From assembly GCA_946538795.1 (NCBI GenBank), contig CAMNGY010000050.1:1-8008 (forward strand): DNA of 8,008 nucleotides. The letters are read 5' to 3'. The notes under the pieces are model-generated. The model did no database searches and was not told the DNA's origin. It was given only the letters and a program-made list of their open reading frames with translations. Of the stretch, positions 1 to 7,898 are shown piece by piece. Every line of letters starts with the position of its first letter. Positions within the stretch are counted from its first letter, which is position 1. The stretch comes from an uncultured Treponema sp. (GTDB lineage Bacteria; Spirochaetota; Spirochaetia; Treponematales; Treponemataceae). The position numbers and the translations under genes are program-made.

Positions 1-407
1 TTTCAAAAGAGTTAAAAAACTTGGACATCACTTATCTTGACCCGCCATATAACCAGCATCCGTACGGTTCAAATTATTTCATGCTCAATCTGATTATAAA
101 AAACAAACTGGACGTAGAATTGAGCAAAGTAAGCGGAATCACACAAGACTGGAATCGGTCGGTGTTTAACAAACCTTACTCTGCTTTGAAATCACTGGAA
201 GAAATAATCGCAAGCTTGTCAAGCAAATTCGCAATCATATCATATAACTCGGAGGGATTCATCAGCTTTGATGAAATGTCGGAAATGCTAAAAAAATACG
301 GAAAAATTGAAACAGTAGAAATTGCATACAACACTTTCCGCGGAAGCCGGAATTTAAGAAACAGGGATCTTCATGTCTCGGAATATCTTTTCGTCTTGGA
401 AAAATAA
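1..407 (+). CDS. D12-class N6-adenine DNA methyltransferase, 5'-truncated by window edge
   Basis: This is the C-terminal part of an S-adenosylmethionine-dependent adenine-N6 DNA methyltransferase of the D12 (Dam/DpnII-like) class. The frame is open from base 3, with no stop before the window edge, and gives 134 residues ending in TAA at 405-407. The catalytic motif IV, DPPY, lies at 39-50 inside YLDPPYNQHPYGSNYFML; the words after DPPY are typical of this class. A later stretch reads ISYNSEG, and the end is EYLFVLEK, matching the SYN-S-EG strand and the 'EYLF' end of the family. The N-terminal SAM-binding FxGxG motif must lie upstream, outside the window. A TTG at 21 could be read as a start, but that would leave only the catalytic half, so it is an internal Leu codon. 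Such enzymes usually belong to type II restriction-modification systems or are orphan or phage-borne; no endonuclease gene is visible here. The recognition sequence cannot be inferred. Confidence 0.9.
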   Translation, partial: SKELKNLDITYLDPPYNQHPYGSNYFMLNLIIKNKLDVELSKVSGITQDWNRSVFNKPYSALKSLEEIIASLSSKFAIISYNSEGFISFDEMSEMLKKYGKIETVEIAYNTFRGSRNLRNRDLHVSEYLFVLEK

Positions 408-540
408 CCGCTTCTCATGCACGACATAAACTGTGCGGACATGCGGCTTGCAGCTGAAACAAGCTGAAAATGCCATAAGCACTTATAAGACCGCAGCAAA
501 TCCGGCATATATTTTTACGGAAAGGCCAAAATATTTCGTT

Positions 541-546
541 GGAGGA
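541..546 (+). promoter_or_regulatory. Ribosome binding site fixing the start of the GNAT remnant
   Basis: GGAGGA sits 9 bases before the ATG at 556. It explains why translation would begin there and not at the in-frame ATG at 433, which has no such motif and would add about 41 residues unlike the family. Confidence 0.7.
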
Positions 547-555
547 AAGAAAAAT

Positions 556-765
556 ATGAATGAGATTATCATCAGCGATGACAAAACCAAATTCCCCATA
601 GACAAGGCCATAAAGCTCCTGCACAGCTCATATTGGGCAGCTGACAGGCAGACGGACGTAATAAAAAAATCCTTCGAAAATTCACTCGTCTTCGGGGCGT
701 ATGACACGGAGAGTATAGAAACCGTGCGTGAACCTATGGAAAACCGCATTGCAACGACTGAGTGA
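556..765 (+). pseudogene. Truncated GNAT-family N-acetyltransferase (N-terminal stump)
   Basis: The frame starts at ATG 556 after a strong GGAGGA site and encodes 69 residues before TGA at 763-765. The first ~50 residues fit the N-terminus of a well-known GNAT acetyltransferase subfamily: an MNEIIISDDK opening, then LLHSSYWAADR, then a VIKKSFENSLVFGAYD segment. In intact members (about 130-150 residues) this is followed by strands carrying a G-F-A-R-V-V-T-D type segment and the acetyl-CoA pyrophosphate-binding R/Q-x-x-G-x-G/A loop. Here the match ends after 'GAYDTE'. The next ~17 residues look unrelated, and I find no continuation in the other two frames before the next gene. This points to a deletion or recombination junction near position 712, not a simple frameshift. 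The catalytic core is absent, so no acetyltransferase activity is expected. An alternative is a genuine small protein of unknown role, which I consider less likely. Confidence 0.65.
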
Positions 766-870
766 ATCGGCACGAACTGGCATGCCTGTCAGACGGACGC
801 CCGCACAGGATCACCTTTGAAGGGAAAAAGCAACCGATTTTGTTATGAACATCGTCTGTTTTGAAGCGCA

Positions 871-875
871 AGGAG
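871..875 (+). promoter_or_regulatory. Ribosome binding site that decides the acyltransferase start
   Basis: AGGAG lies 8 bases before the ATG at 884. The upstream in-frame ATG at 845 has no comparable motif, so 884 is preferred; its product begins MIQKERNSSFELLR, the usual opening of this family. Confidence 0.75.
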
Positions 876-883
876 AACAAGAC

Positions 884-2017
884 ATGATACAAAAAGAAAG
901 GAACTCTTCTTTTGAGCTGCTAAGGATAATCAGCATGCTCCTGATCGTGATGCATCATTATTCTGTTCATGGCGGCTTTGATTTTATGAGCAGGATAAGC
1001 CTCAGATTATATTTTATCCAATGCCTGAGCTTGGGCGGAAAACCCGGGGTGAATTTATTTGTTCTTATTTCAGGATATTTTCTGTGCCAGTCCAAATTCA
1101 AATGGCAAAGGCTCGTCAAACTGGAATTAGAAGTTCTCTTCTATTCGGCAGTCATTGGCGTCCTGTTCTCTATTTTCCTTCCAGAAAGAGAACCTATCCA
1201 AAACCTGCGCGCGGATTTTATGCCGCTTCTCTCTGAGCGATACTGGTTTTACAGCACATATTTTGTCCTTGTGCTTATAAGCCCTTTCATCAACAAGATG
1301 CTGCCGAACCTTGAGAAAAAAGAATTCAGGAAGCTTTTGGCCCTTCTTTTCGTATTGTGGGTTGTCATTCCCTTCATACCAAAAGTCCGGGCATTGCAGA
1401 TGTCAAATTTAGGATGGTTCGTCTTCTTGTATTTATGCGCGGCTTATATCAGAAACTATGGAACCGATTTTGCCAGGGAAGCAAAAACATATATTCTGGC
1501 CGGAATCTCATGCTATATTTTAATGATGCTGTTTACCGCAGGCTTTGATCTCCTTGCATTGACGGATTCCAGCTTCCAGCCGAAGTTCGCTTGTTTCCTC
1601 TCGATGAACAATATATTGGTTCTTTTAACGTCAATACTGCTCCTTATAGGATTCTCAAAATGGCACATCGGGCACAAGAAAGCAATAAACACCATAGCTT
1701 CTGCGACGTTCGGAATCTATCTGATTCATGACAACGAACTGCTGCGTCCTTTTCTGTGGGTAGACGTATTCAGAAACGCCAGCTATTTTGGCTCGCACAA
1801 GCTTTTCCTTCATGGTCTTGCGGCAATCGCCATAGTTTTTTCCGCCTGCGCCCTGATAGACATACTACGCATTGCGCTTTTGGAAAAACCTCTGTTTTTT
1901 ATTGCCGGAAAAATCAAAATGTCAGCCGCACGGAAAGCTTCTGATAAGACCGGACTTTTTAGCAATGGATGCTCAGCTCCACCGCAAGCCCGAGCACATG
2001 GTAATACACCAGAGTAG
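884..2017 (+). CDS. Acyltransferase family 3 membrane protein (O-acetyl/acyl transfer to a surface glycan)
   Basis: This is an integral inner-membrane acyltransferase of the acyltransferase-3 (OafA/WecH-like) family, which typically moves acetyl or other acyl groups onto cell-surface polysaccharide or other exported glycans. From ATG 884 the product is 377 residues, a usual length for the single-domain form. The first membrane helix carries the family signature FELLRIISMLLIVMHHYS, with the conserved Arg (R14) and the His pair (H24/H25) tied to catalysis. GVNLFVLISGYF follows at about 55-66, then several more hydrophobic helices. Near the C-terminus comes GIYLIHDN followed by RPFLW, also typical. 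The natural domain seems to end around EKPLFFIAGKIK; the last ~28 residues are hydrophilic and unlike the family. The final 59 bases overlap the convergent helicase gene. No glycan-biosynthesis neighbours are visible, so the acceptor is unknown. An in-frame ATG at 845 would add 13 residues but has no ribosome binding site. Confidence 0.88.
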   Translation: MIQKERNSSFELLRIISMLLIVMHHYSVHGGFDFMSRISLRLYFIQCLSLGGKPGVNLFVLISGYFLCQSKFKWQRLVKLELEVLFYSAVIGVLFSIFLPEREPIQNLRADFMPLLSERYWFYSTYFVLVLISPFINKMLPNLEKKEFRKLLALLFVLWVVIPFIPKVRALQMSNLGWFVFLYLCAAYIRNYGTDFAREAKTYILAGISCYILMMLFTAGFDLLALTDSSFQPKFACFLSMNNILVLLTSILLLIGFSKWHIGHKKAINTIASATFGIYLIHDNELLRPFLWVDVFRNASYFGSHKLFLHGLAAIAIVFSACALIDILRIALLEKPLFFIAGKIKMSAARKASDKTGLFSNGCSAPPQARAHGNTPE

Positions 2018-5000
2018 CCAGAACATTCTTGCCGGCCGCCGTCAATGCCCTTTCATAGCATTCGAACTGCCCGGCGTAGATTCCGGCAAAATGCCCGTGT
2101 CCTGGTTTAACCACGTCCTCTTTGCTGCCAGGATATGACTTGAAGTCCACAAGGACAACGCCTTCCGCTGTTTCCCATACAAAGTCAATACTGCCCGTGA
2201 AAATCTGCCCTTCATAGTGCTGCTTGAACGGAAGCTCATGATAAGTCGCAGTTTTCTTTCCGTACTTTTCTGTCATGAAGGCTTCAAGATTTGTCCATGC
2301 AGAAAGGACTCCCGCCGCATCCGGCAAGGCATTTTCCATCCCGTGCGCCCGGACAATCCCCATCACCTGCGCTTCCGTCGGATTCCTCTCCAGCACGCAG
2401 AAGATGTCATGGAGGCAGGTCCCGATCCTGTCCATCTCGCCGTCGGATGATTTCACGGCAATCCGCCTTCCGCTGTCAAAGACGACTCCTGCCTTCACAT
2501 CATGGCCTGGCTTGCAAGAGCTGGGCCTTAGGTCACGCTTCCTGCAAGGCTTTTTCTCCGCATAAATGCTGAGGACCTTGTTTCCCGGAGCCTTGTATTT
2601 CCATCCTTCCATATCACAAGGCTTCTCAATCACAAAGCTCTTGCCGATTCCAAGGATATCGGACTTCTCTTGTTCCGGAAGAGAATCCACAACCCCTACA
2701 CCCATTTCTTTCAGGCGCAGAAGGCCATCGTCTTTGTTCCAGACCAGAACAAGGCTTTCCACCGCGCGGGTCATTGCAACGTACATAAGCCGCTTCTCTT
2801 CCTGAACCACCATCTTTTTGAGCAGCTCATATTTCGGGTTCCCGAATATCATGCCCTGAATGTTTTCCGGAGCGGAGGTTTTTGATCCAAAAATCCACGG
2901 CAGGACGGAAATCATCATCGGAGGATAGGGATTTTCCGCATCCGGCTCTTCCTTGTGGAAAGCATGGATTCCATAGAAATTCCTGCCGATCATCTTGCCG
3001 TCATCAAGAATATCATCATCAAGGCTCATAAGAATCACAGTCTTCCATTCCAGGCCCTTCGATCCGTGATAGGTGAAGAGCTGCACACCGTCGCTCATAC
3101 CGGCTGCCTTTGCCTCGACCGTGGTGATGTAATCGATGAATCCGTAAACCGTGCAGGGAAGGCTCAGCTGAATGCAGTGATCCTCGTAAGCCTTCGCTAT
3201 GCTGATTACCGTATGCAAGGTATTTACGCTGTTGTCGCTGTCCGGCCAGCATTTTACGATGTTATACACGTCCAGCTCGATAATCAGGTTCTCGACCAGC
3301 GCACTGACGCTTAAAGATTTATAGGCATCGCGTCTGTCCATGAGCCTTTTGACAAGGGGTATATCGTCCAGGAATTCGGAATCAGACATGTCCGCTGATT
3401 TATTCTCAAAGCGCCTGTCAAGGATTTCAGCCGCCCCGCACCCCTCCGCCGTGAGGTATGCGATGATAGCGCGTGCCATTGTGTCCGCCGGATTCACGAC
3501 CAGGCTTAGAAGCGCATTGAGCAAGCTGACTTCCGCCCCCTGCTGGAATTCGCTGTCCCCGGTAAGGGTCGGAATATTGTATTCCTTAAGGGCAGAAGCA
3601 AGGCTGGTCAATTCGGAATTGGAACGGGCAAGGACAGCTATGTCTTTTGGCTCCGCACCGTCCTTTATCATTTTTGCGATGTTCCCGGCAATCTGCGCGG
3701 CCCTCTTTCCCTTGTTTTTCTCGGTAAGTGCCCAGCACCTGAGCAGATTCCTTTTCCCGCTTTCCGCAGCTTTTTTCACAAGCTTGTCCCATGACTCAAG
3801 GCGGACCTCCCCTTCCCTGAGGATGTCACTGAAAGCCGGGACAAACACGGAATTGCTCACATCCACGATTTCCGGCCATGAGCGGTGACTGATTCCAAGC
3901 GTATCGTTTGGCCTTCCGTTCATTTTTTCGATCCTGTCGGTGACGGCCTTGACCAAGGCCGTGTCCGAGCCCCTGAATCCATAGATAGCCTGCTTGTAAT
4001 CCCCAACCCAGATGGACTGCTCCACCAGCTCGCTCATGCGGTCAAAGATTTGAATCTGTGTCGGCGAGCAGTCCTGGAATTCATCGACGAAAAGATACTT
4101 ATAAGTGGCTTTCACATCTTCCTGGACAGCCTTGTATTTGGGATTCGTAATCAGCTCAAGGAGATACTCTTCCATATCCGTATAGTCGATTATGTGCTGC
4201 TCTTTTTTGTACTTGATATACTCGTCCTGCCATCGCCCGGCTATCTCAAACAGGTTCTCGGCATACCTGAACTGCAAGTCCCGCACATCCTCAGAGATCC
4301 AGACTTTGTTTGCTTCCAGCTCCAGGGAAAGAAAATCCTCGCTCGCCTGATATGCCCTTGTCGTGAACTTTCCCCTTGAGATCATCTCATAAAGACCAAT
4401 TCCTATTTCAAGCTGGGTTGCTTTCCTGTTGTTCACGAGCTTCCTGAACCGTTCTGTCTCGGCAATCCTGTTATCCCTGGCCGCACTCGCTTTGTCCGAC
4501 TTGGAGATTATATCCAGGGCCTCAAGCTTCCCGAGCAGGCCTTCCCTGTCAAAATCAAGGCGGCAGCAGCTCTGTGTGACGCTTTCTATAAGCTTTTTGC
4601 TTTCGGCCAGGCTTTCACCGTAATCTTTGATCCTGTAGCTCCGTGTGATATTAAAGATTTTCTTTAAATCTTCCTTCCAGAAACCATAATCGATTCCGTA
4701 TTTTTTCCCGTCCTCATGTATTTCCAGGATTTTGAAAGTCTCGGCAAAGAAACTGAAGAAATCTGCCTGCTCCTTGGTCGGCAGGCTTGAAAGGCTTTCC
4801 GCGACATAAACGCCCTCCTCTTCCTGACTAATTACATTCTGCTTCGGGCTTATTCCCAGAAGGTACCAGCACCTGTTCACGAACACATTCGCGACGCTGT
4901 CCACTGTCCCTATCAGGGCCTGATCCAGCCTGTTCGCTTCCCTTACCTTTCCTGCCTCATAAAGCTTCGCCTTGGCCTTCTCCTTGAATTCCGCCGCAGC

Positions 5001-5135
5001 CGCCTTCGTGAACGTAGTGAGGATAACTTCCTCCGGCCGGGCCTTTCCTTCAAGGACAACCGCCTTTAATCTCTCCGTAAGCTCGTATGTCTTTCCGCTT
5101 CCTGCGCTCGCGCTGATATATGCAATGCTCTTCAT
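1959..5135 (-). CDS. AddA/RecB-like UvrD-family helicase with C-terminal RecB-type nuclease
   Basis: A 1058-residue superfamily 1A helicase-nuclease is expected to unwind and resect double-strand DNA ends as the motor subunit of an AddAB/RecBC-type complex. All helicase motifs are visible: Walker A SAGSGKT (K15, T16); motif Ia TTFTKAAAAEF (about 40-50); motif II VDEFQD (D351, E352); motif III GDYKQAIYGFRG (378-389); motif IV SHRSWPE (about 416-422); motif V YHGSKGLEW (689-697); motif VI MYVAMTR (about 784-790). The C-terminal PD-(D/E)XK nuclease has an early His (IGTCLHDIF), then GSIDF (D984), VDFKSY (D997, K999) and the Q-x-x-x-Y type follow-up AGQFECYERAL, so it looks catalytically intact. 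It is somewhat shorter than Bacillus AddA (about 1230). Translation starts at ATG 5135, 14 bases after the stop of the AddB-like gene, and the two are surely co-transcribed. The stop TAA at 1959-1961 lies inside the convergent acyltransferase gene. AddA is preferred over RecB because the partner also carries a nuclease domain. Confidence 0.92.
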   Translation of the reverse strand: MKSIAYISASAGSGKTYELTERLKAVVLEGKARPEEVILTTFTKAAAAEFKEKAKAKLYEAGKVREANRLDQALIGTVDSVANVFVNRCWYLLGISPKQNVISQEEEGVYVAESLSSLPTKEQADFFSFFAETFKILEIHEDGKKYGIDYGFWKEDLKKIFNITRSYRIKDYGESLAESKKLIESVTQSCCRLDFDREGLLGKLEALDIISKSDKASAARDNRIAETERFRKLVNNRKATQLEIGIGLYEMISRGKFTTRAYQASEDFLSLELEANKVWISEDVRDLQFRYAENLFEIAGRWQDEYIKYKKEQHIIDYTDMEEYLLELITNPKYKAVQEDVKATYKYLFVDEFQDCSPTQIQIFDRMSELVEQSIWVGDYKQAIYGFRGSDTALVKAVTDRIEKMNGRPNDTLGISHRSWPEIVDVSNSVFVPAFSDILREGEVRLESWDKLVKKAAESGKRNLLRCWALTEKNKGKRAAQIAGNIAKMIKDGAEPKDIAVLARSNSELTSLASALKEYNIPTLTGDSEFQQGAEVSLLNALLSLVVNPADTMARAIIAYLTAEGCGAAEILDRRFENKSADMSDSEFLDDIPLVKRLMDRRDAYKSLSVSALVENLIIELDVYNIVKCWPDSDNSVNTLHTVISIAKAYEDHCIQLSLPCTVYGFIDYITTVEAKAAGMSDGVQLFTYHGSKGLEWKTVILMSLDDDILDDGKMIGRNFYGIHAFHKEEPDAENPYPPMMISVLPWIFGSKTSAPENIQGMIFGNPKYELLKKMVVQEEKRLMYVAMTRAVESLVLVWNKDDGLLRLKEMGVGVVDSLPEQEKSDILGIGKSFVIEKPCDMEGWKYKAPGNKVLSIYAEKKPCRKRDLRPSSCKPGHDVKAGVVFDSGRRIAVKSSDGEMDRIGTCLHDIFCVLERNPTEAQVMGIVRAHGMENALPDAAGVLSAWTNLEAFMTEKYGKKTATYHELPFKQHYEGQIFTGSIDFVWETAEGVVLVDFKSYPGSKEDVVKPGHGHFAGIYAGQFECYERALTAAGKNVLATLVYYHVLGLAVELSIHC

Positions 5136-5139
5136 TCTA

Positions 5140-5145
5140 CCCCCC
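5140..5145 (-). promoter_or_regulatory. Ribosome binding site of the helicase gene in the 14-base intergenic gap
   Basis: On the minus strand the gap between the two nuclease genes holds AGCAGGGGGGTAGA before the ATG. The unusual run of six G is placed 4 bases from the start and serves as the Shine-Dalgarno element. It supports ATG 5135 and tight, operon-coupled translation. Confidence 0.65.
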
Positions 5146-5149
5146 TGCT

Positions 5150-7891
5150 CTATTTACGGCCCTTGAAGAACTCGTATTCCGGATAAGCTTTCGGCTGCTT
5201 CTTAGGTTCCTTCGTCCCGTCAAACTCCAAAGGAATAAGGCCCATATCTTCCGCATCTTTCTGATAGGAAATCATTTCAGGAGCAAAGCCCGTAGCTTCC
5301 TCTATAAAGCCGTTCGAAATCTGCTCGCGCCGGTATTTATATGAATTTCTCAGCTTCTGAAGAATCTCCTCATCAGGATTCTGCACCGTGACCTTCACAA
5401 CGTTTTCCCCTGCAAAGCACTGTGCTGAGACAACTGTCAGCTCCGGAAGCACAACGTAAGCCACCGCCTTCGCCTTCTTTCCGGCAAGGCCTTGTGTCAA
5501 ATGCTTGTAGAGCTCCAGCTGTATCGATTTGTTTTCCTCAATAATCTTCTTGAACTTGTCTTCCTTTCCCGGATACCACTTAAAATCAAATACAACAGGA
5601 TTCCCGGAACTATCAGCCAGTATCATATCCGCATATCCCCCGATTTTGATTCCGCCCTCAAAATGCATTCCGCTATTCTCAAGCCATGGCTCACAGGCAA
5701 GCACGTGCAGATTGTTCTCTTCCACCACTTTCACAAGGGAGCTGACGCATTCAAAGACTTTTGCCTTGTAACTAGGAAGGTTCAGAATGTTTTCCTTTGA
5801 AAGCAGGACCGCCCCACAGCCATTTATCATGGCATCAAACACCTTGTCAAAATTGTTCCTGATGTTCTCTTTTATATACGGGACGGTTCCGCTTTCCGCT
5901 ATTTCCTCCTGCTTGTTAAAAAGCTCCTCAATCACCGCATGTGCGACCGTTCCATATGCCTGATAGACTTTCGGAAGGGAACTGTTCCCGCACGCATGAA
6001 TGTCCGCAAGGTAAGAGAAGGCATAGTCGAAAGGATTGTATACCAGCTGCTCGAAAGACGAATAAGTCTCGCGTTCCGGCCATTGTATCTTGCCGGCATT
6101 CTTGATATAAATGCCCTCCGCATCCGGCTGGATTCCATTATCCAGCGGCCTGGCGTCCTTTAAAAGAGAATCATATTCTTTATTTACATCCGGATTTCGT
6201 ATAAAGTCAGAAAGGTTCCCTATCTTGTTCTCCATCTGTATGTAAACCGGATGCTTCTCGACATCCTCCGTAACCTTCTTGTCGATCACCACAAGCGTTA
6301 CTTTTTCTGCAAGCGTAAAGGGAAGCATCTTGATTTTCCGGTTGAACTCGCGCTCGACATCCTCGTCCCAAAGCCTCAGGCTCTTCCTGAATGCCTTCTT
6401 TTCGCCCGGAAGAAGGAAATCATACCTGAGCTTTTCCTCCGGATCATCATAAAAATCGCACCAGACCAGGCTTTTCACGGGGCAGGACAGTTGCCCCGGA
6501 TTATTTATAACAGCCCTGCAGCCTTCTTCCGCCTCGTACTGCAGCATATCAACCCCGGCCTTAAGGTTTGAGACAAATGCCATGAGATTTACATAGCTGA
6601 TCCGATTCTGGCTTTCAGTCCCAAGCATATCCAGGACTGCCGCACATTCATTCCTGACAAGGGAAATCTGGGCCTTCTGCATATCATCTTCAAGGATGGC
6701 TATTTCTTTTCCGCACCAGTCATAAAGGGCCTTCGCAAAGCTGGAAGCTTTCTGTACGCTTACCGTACCGTCAGTTTCTGTATTGACGGAATCAATGTCC
6801 GGCAGGAAACTCCGGACCAGCTCTTCCCTATTCTTGGATTCGGCTTTTATCTTCTTTTCCCGCTCTTTTTCATCTAGATCCGTAAAGTCATAGGTGCAGG
6901 CAACGTAATCCTCAATAATCTTGCGGCATTTTTCATTGAAATAACCGCCCTCCCGTGCGATTGCCGACTCAAGCCTGTGCCTGAGGGAGGCTTTTAACGG
7001 ACTGAGAGGAACACTGAGCCATTCGATCATGTTCTTCAGGTTCATCGGGCTGCTGAGAGTCCCAAGCCCAATGCCCAGGAGCTGGGTTAGCTGCGGAAGC
7101 CCGCCCTGAATACGCGAACCGCTCAAGGGCTTTCCCTCAAGATACAGCCAGTCGTCCAAAACCTTGTTGTCAGAATTAATCCAGACATCAAAGGAGTCAG
7201 GCTTCCGGAGGCTCAGATATTTGCAGGCCTCGTCCTGCTCCTCAAAATGGAGGATTTCAAAGCTGTCATCCTTCTTGATTGTGATTCCCTTCTCTTCCGT
7301 GGAGCTTAGCGCCTTTATAACAGAAGAAAGCGCGCTTTCATTGCGCAGAGGCTCTTCCATTACGGAAATCCTGGCACCCCGGTCCGAAAGAGCTTCCAGA
7401 AGCTCAGCCTCAAGGGGAGAAAAAAGATGCCAGTCAATGAGCGTAACAAACTCTAGATCCTCCGGGAGCAGGCAGCCGTTCCTGACCTCGCCGATCAAGC
7501 AGCTCAGCTCTTCGCCAAGGGATTTGTCGGAAAAGAACTCCTCGATTCCGGCAAGAACCTCAAAGCGCGCGCTAGGAGAAGCAATATCCTTGTTCCAGCC
7601 CGCAAAAGCCAGGCCGTCACGCCAGCCAAGACATTCCTTTGCGACGCTAAGACCGTCCACCTCAAAAGAAGCCTCCAGCACATTGCCAGGATTCTTCTCC
7701 ATGTACTTTTTCATGGCCTTGTAGTAGTCCACGGTCCGCTCAAGGGTTTCCTTCTTTTCAGACCCCAAACCGGCATGAAGCTTTATTTCCTCAATCAACA
7801 TAGCCGTATCGACGATCCTTTCATTGAACATAAGCCTTTTGGAATCCGTATAAACAAACCCCTTAAAAGTCGGACTGTAATACAACTTCAT
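5150..7891 (-). CDS. AddB/RecC-like protein with C-terminal PD-(D/E)XK nuclease
   Basis: This 913-residue protein is the probable partner of the downstream helicase-nuclease. The C-terminal third is a RecB-family nuclease: SSFEQLVYNPFDYAF (about 610-623), then YGTVAHAVIEELF (GxxxHxxxE type), GGYADM (D755), VFDFKWY (D769, K771), and QLELY (Q791, Y795), so the catalytic set looks complete. The middle part has wording seen in AddB/RecC-type inactivated helicase folds: SRIQGGLPQLTQLL, MIEWLSVPLSPLKASLRHRL, then AREGGYF. The N-terminus (MKLYYSPTFKGFVYTD) has no GxxGxGKT, unlike Bacillus AddB (about 1170 residues). The 'CPF' cysteine of iron-sulfur AddB nucleases is Asn619 here, and the C-terminal tail (ending YEFFKGRK) has no Cys cluster. 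By family knowledge this half should nick or degrade one strand, bind the helicase subunit and perhaps scan for a recombination hotspot; that assignment is inference. It starts at ATG 7891 after GGGAG (7899-7903) and is first in the operon. It could also be described simply as an orphan PD-(D/E)XK nuclease. Confidence 0.85.
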   Translation of the reverse strand: MKLYYSPTFKGFVYTDSKRLMFNERIVDTAMLIEEIKLHAGLGSEKKETLERTVDYYKAMKKYMEKNPGNVLEASFEVDGLSVAKECLGWRDGLAFAGWNKDIASPSARFEVLAGIEEFFSDKSLGEELSCLIGEVRNGCLLPEDLEFVTLIDWHLFSPLEAELLEALSDRGARISVMEEPLRNESALSSVIKALSSTEEKGITIKKDDSFEILHFEEQDEACKYLSLRKPDSFDVWINSDNKVLDDWLYLEGKPLSGSRIQGGLPQLTQLLGIGLGTLSSPMNLKNMIEWLSVPLSPLKASLRHRLESAIAREGGYFNEKCRKIIEDYVACTYDFTDLDEKEREKKIKAESKNREELVRSFLPDIDSVNTETDGTVSVQKASSFAKALYDWCGKEIAILEDDMQKAQISLVRNECAAVLDMLGTESQNRISYVNLMAFVSNLKAGVDMLQYEAEEGCRAVINNPGQLSCPVKSLVWCDFYDDPEEKLRYDFLLPGEKKAFRKSLRLWDEDVEREFNRKIKMLPFTLAEKVTLVVIDKKVTEDVEKHPVYIQMENKIGNLSDFIRNPDVNKEYDSLLKDARPLDNGIQPDAEGIYIKNAGKIQWPERETYSSFEQLVYNPFDYAFSYLADIHACGNSSLPKVYQAYGTVAHAVIEELFNKQEEIAESGTVPYIKENIRNNFDKVFDAMINGCGAVLLSKENILNLPSYKAKVFECVSSLVKVVEENNLHVLACEPWLENSGMHFEGGIKIGGYADMILADSSGNPVVFDFKWYPGKEDKFKKIIEENKSIQLELYKHLTQGLAGKKAKAVAYVVLPELTVVSAQCFAGENVVKVTVQNPDEEILQKLRNSYKYRREQISNGFIEEATGFAPEMISYQKDAEDMGLIPLEFDGTKEPKKQPKAYPEYEFFKGRK

Positions 7892-7898
7892 TTAGCAA

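Larger units (their letters stand above)
408..883. other. Gene-poor stretch with a GNAT gene stump
   Basis: This 476-base stretch separates the methyltransferase from the best start of the acyltransferase gene. Its only recognisable coding content is the GNAT remnant at 556-765. A 7-bp imperfect stem (444-450 with 460-466, one G-T pair, 9-base loop) lies 36 bases after the methyltransferase stop. No T-run follows it, so it is a poor terminator candidate. Between the remnant and the acyltransferase there is a weak promoter-like pair, TTGAAG (817-822) and TGTTAT (841-846) with an 18-base spacer, too poor to call. A 28-codon GTG frame (762-848) ends in TGA overlapping the ATG at 845, but it has no ribosome binding site and no recognisable homology. 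I see no tRNA or repeat here. Confidence 0.6.

Noticed and set aside
21..23. TTG as the start of a short complete methyltransferase
   Set aside because: The frame is open upstream to the window edge, and the SAM-binding half would be missing, so this is an internal Leu codon of a gene cut by the window.
444..466. Stem-loop after the methyltransferase gene as a terminator
   Set aside because: The stem has only 7 pairs including one G-T, with a 9-base loop and no T-run after it.
415..773. Minus-strand frames opposite the GNAT remnant (69 and 96 codons)
   Set aside because: They overlap each other and the clearly GNAT-like plus-strand frame, and show no domain or ribosome binding site.
762..848. 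28-codon GTG frame whose TGA overlaps the ATG at 845, suggesting translational coupling
   Set aside because: It has no ribosome binding site or recognisable homology, and the acyltransferase has a better start at 884 with AGGAG.
3340..4379. Long plus-strand open frames opposite the helicase gene (182 and 164 codons)
   Set aside because: They lie fully antisense to a gene with all seven helicase motifs, have no recognisable domains, and arise from the codon bias of the real gene.
7164..7724. 186-codon plus-strand frame opposite the AddB-like gene
   Set aside because: Its Ser/Arg-rich low-complexity product is typical of an antisense shadow, and no ribosome binding site or family match is visible.
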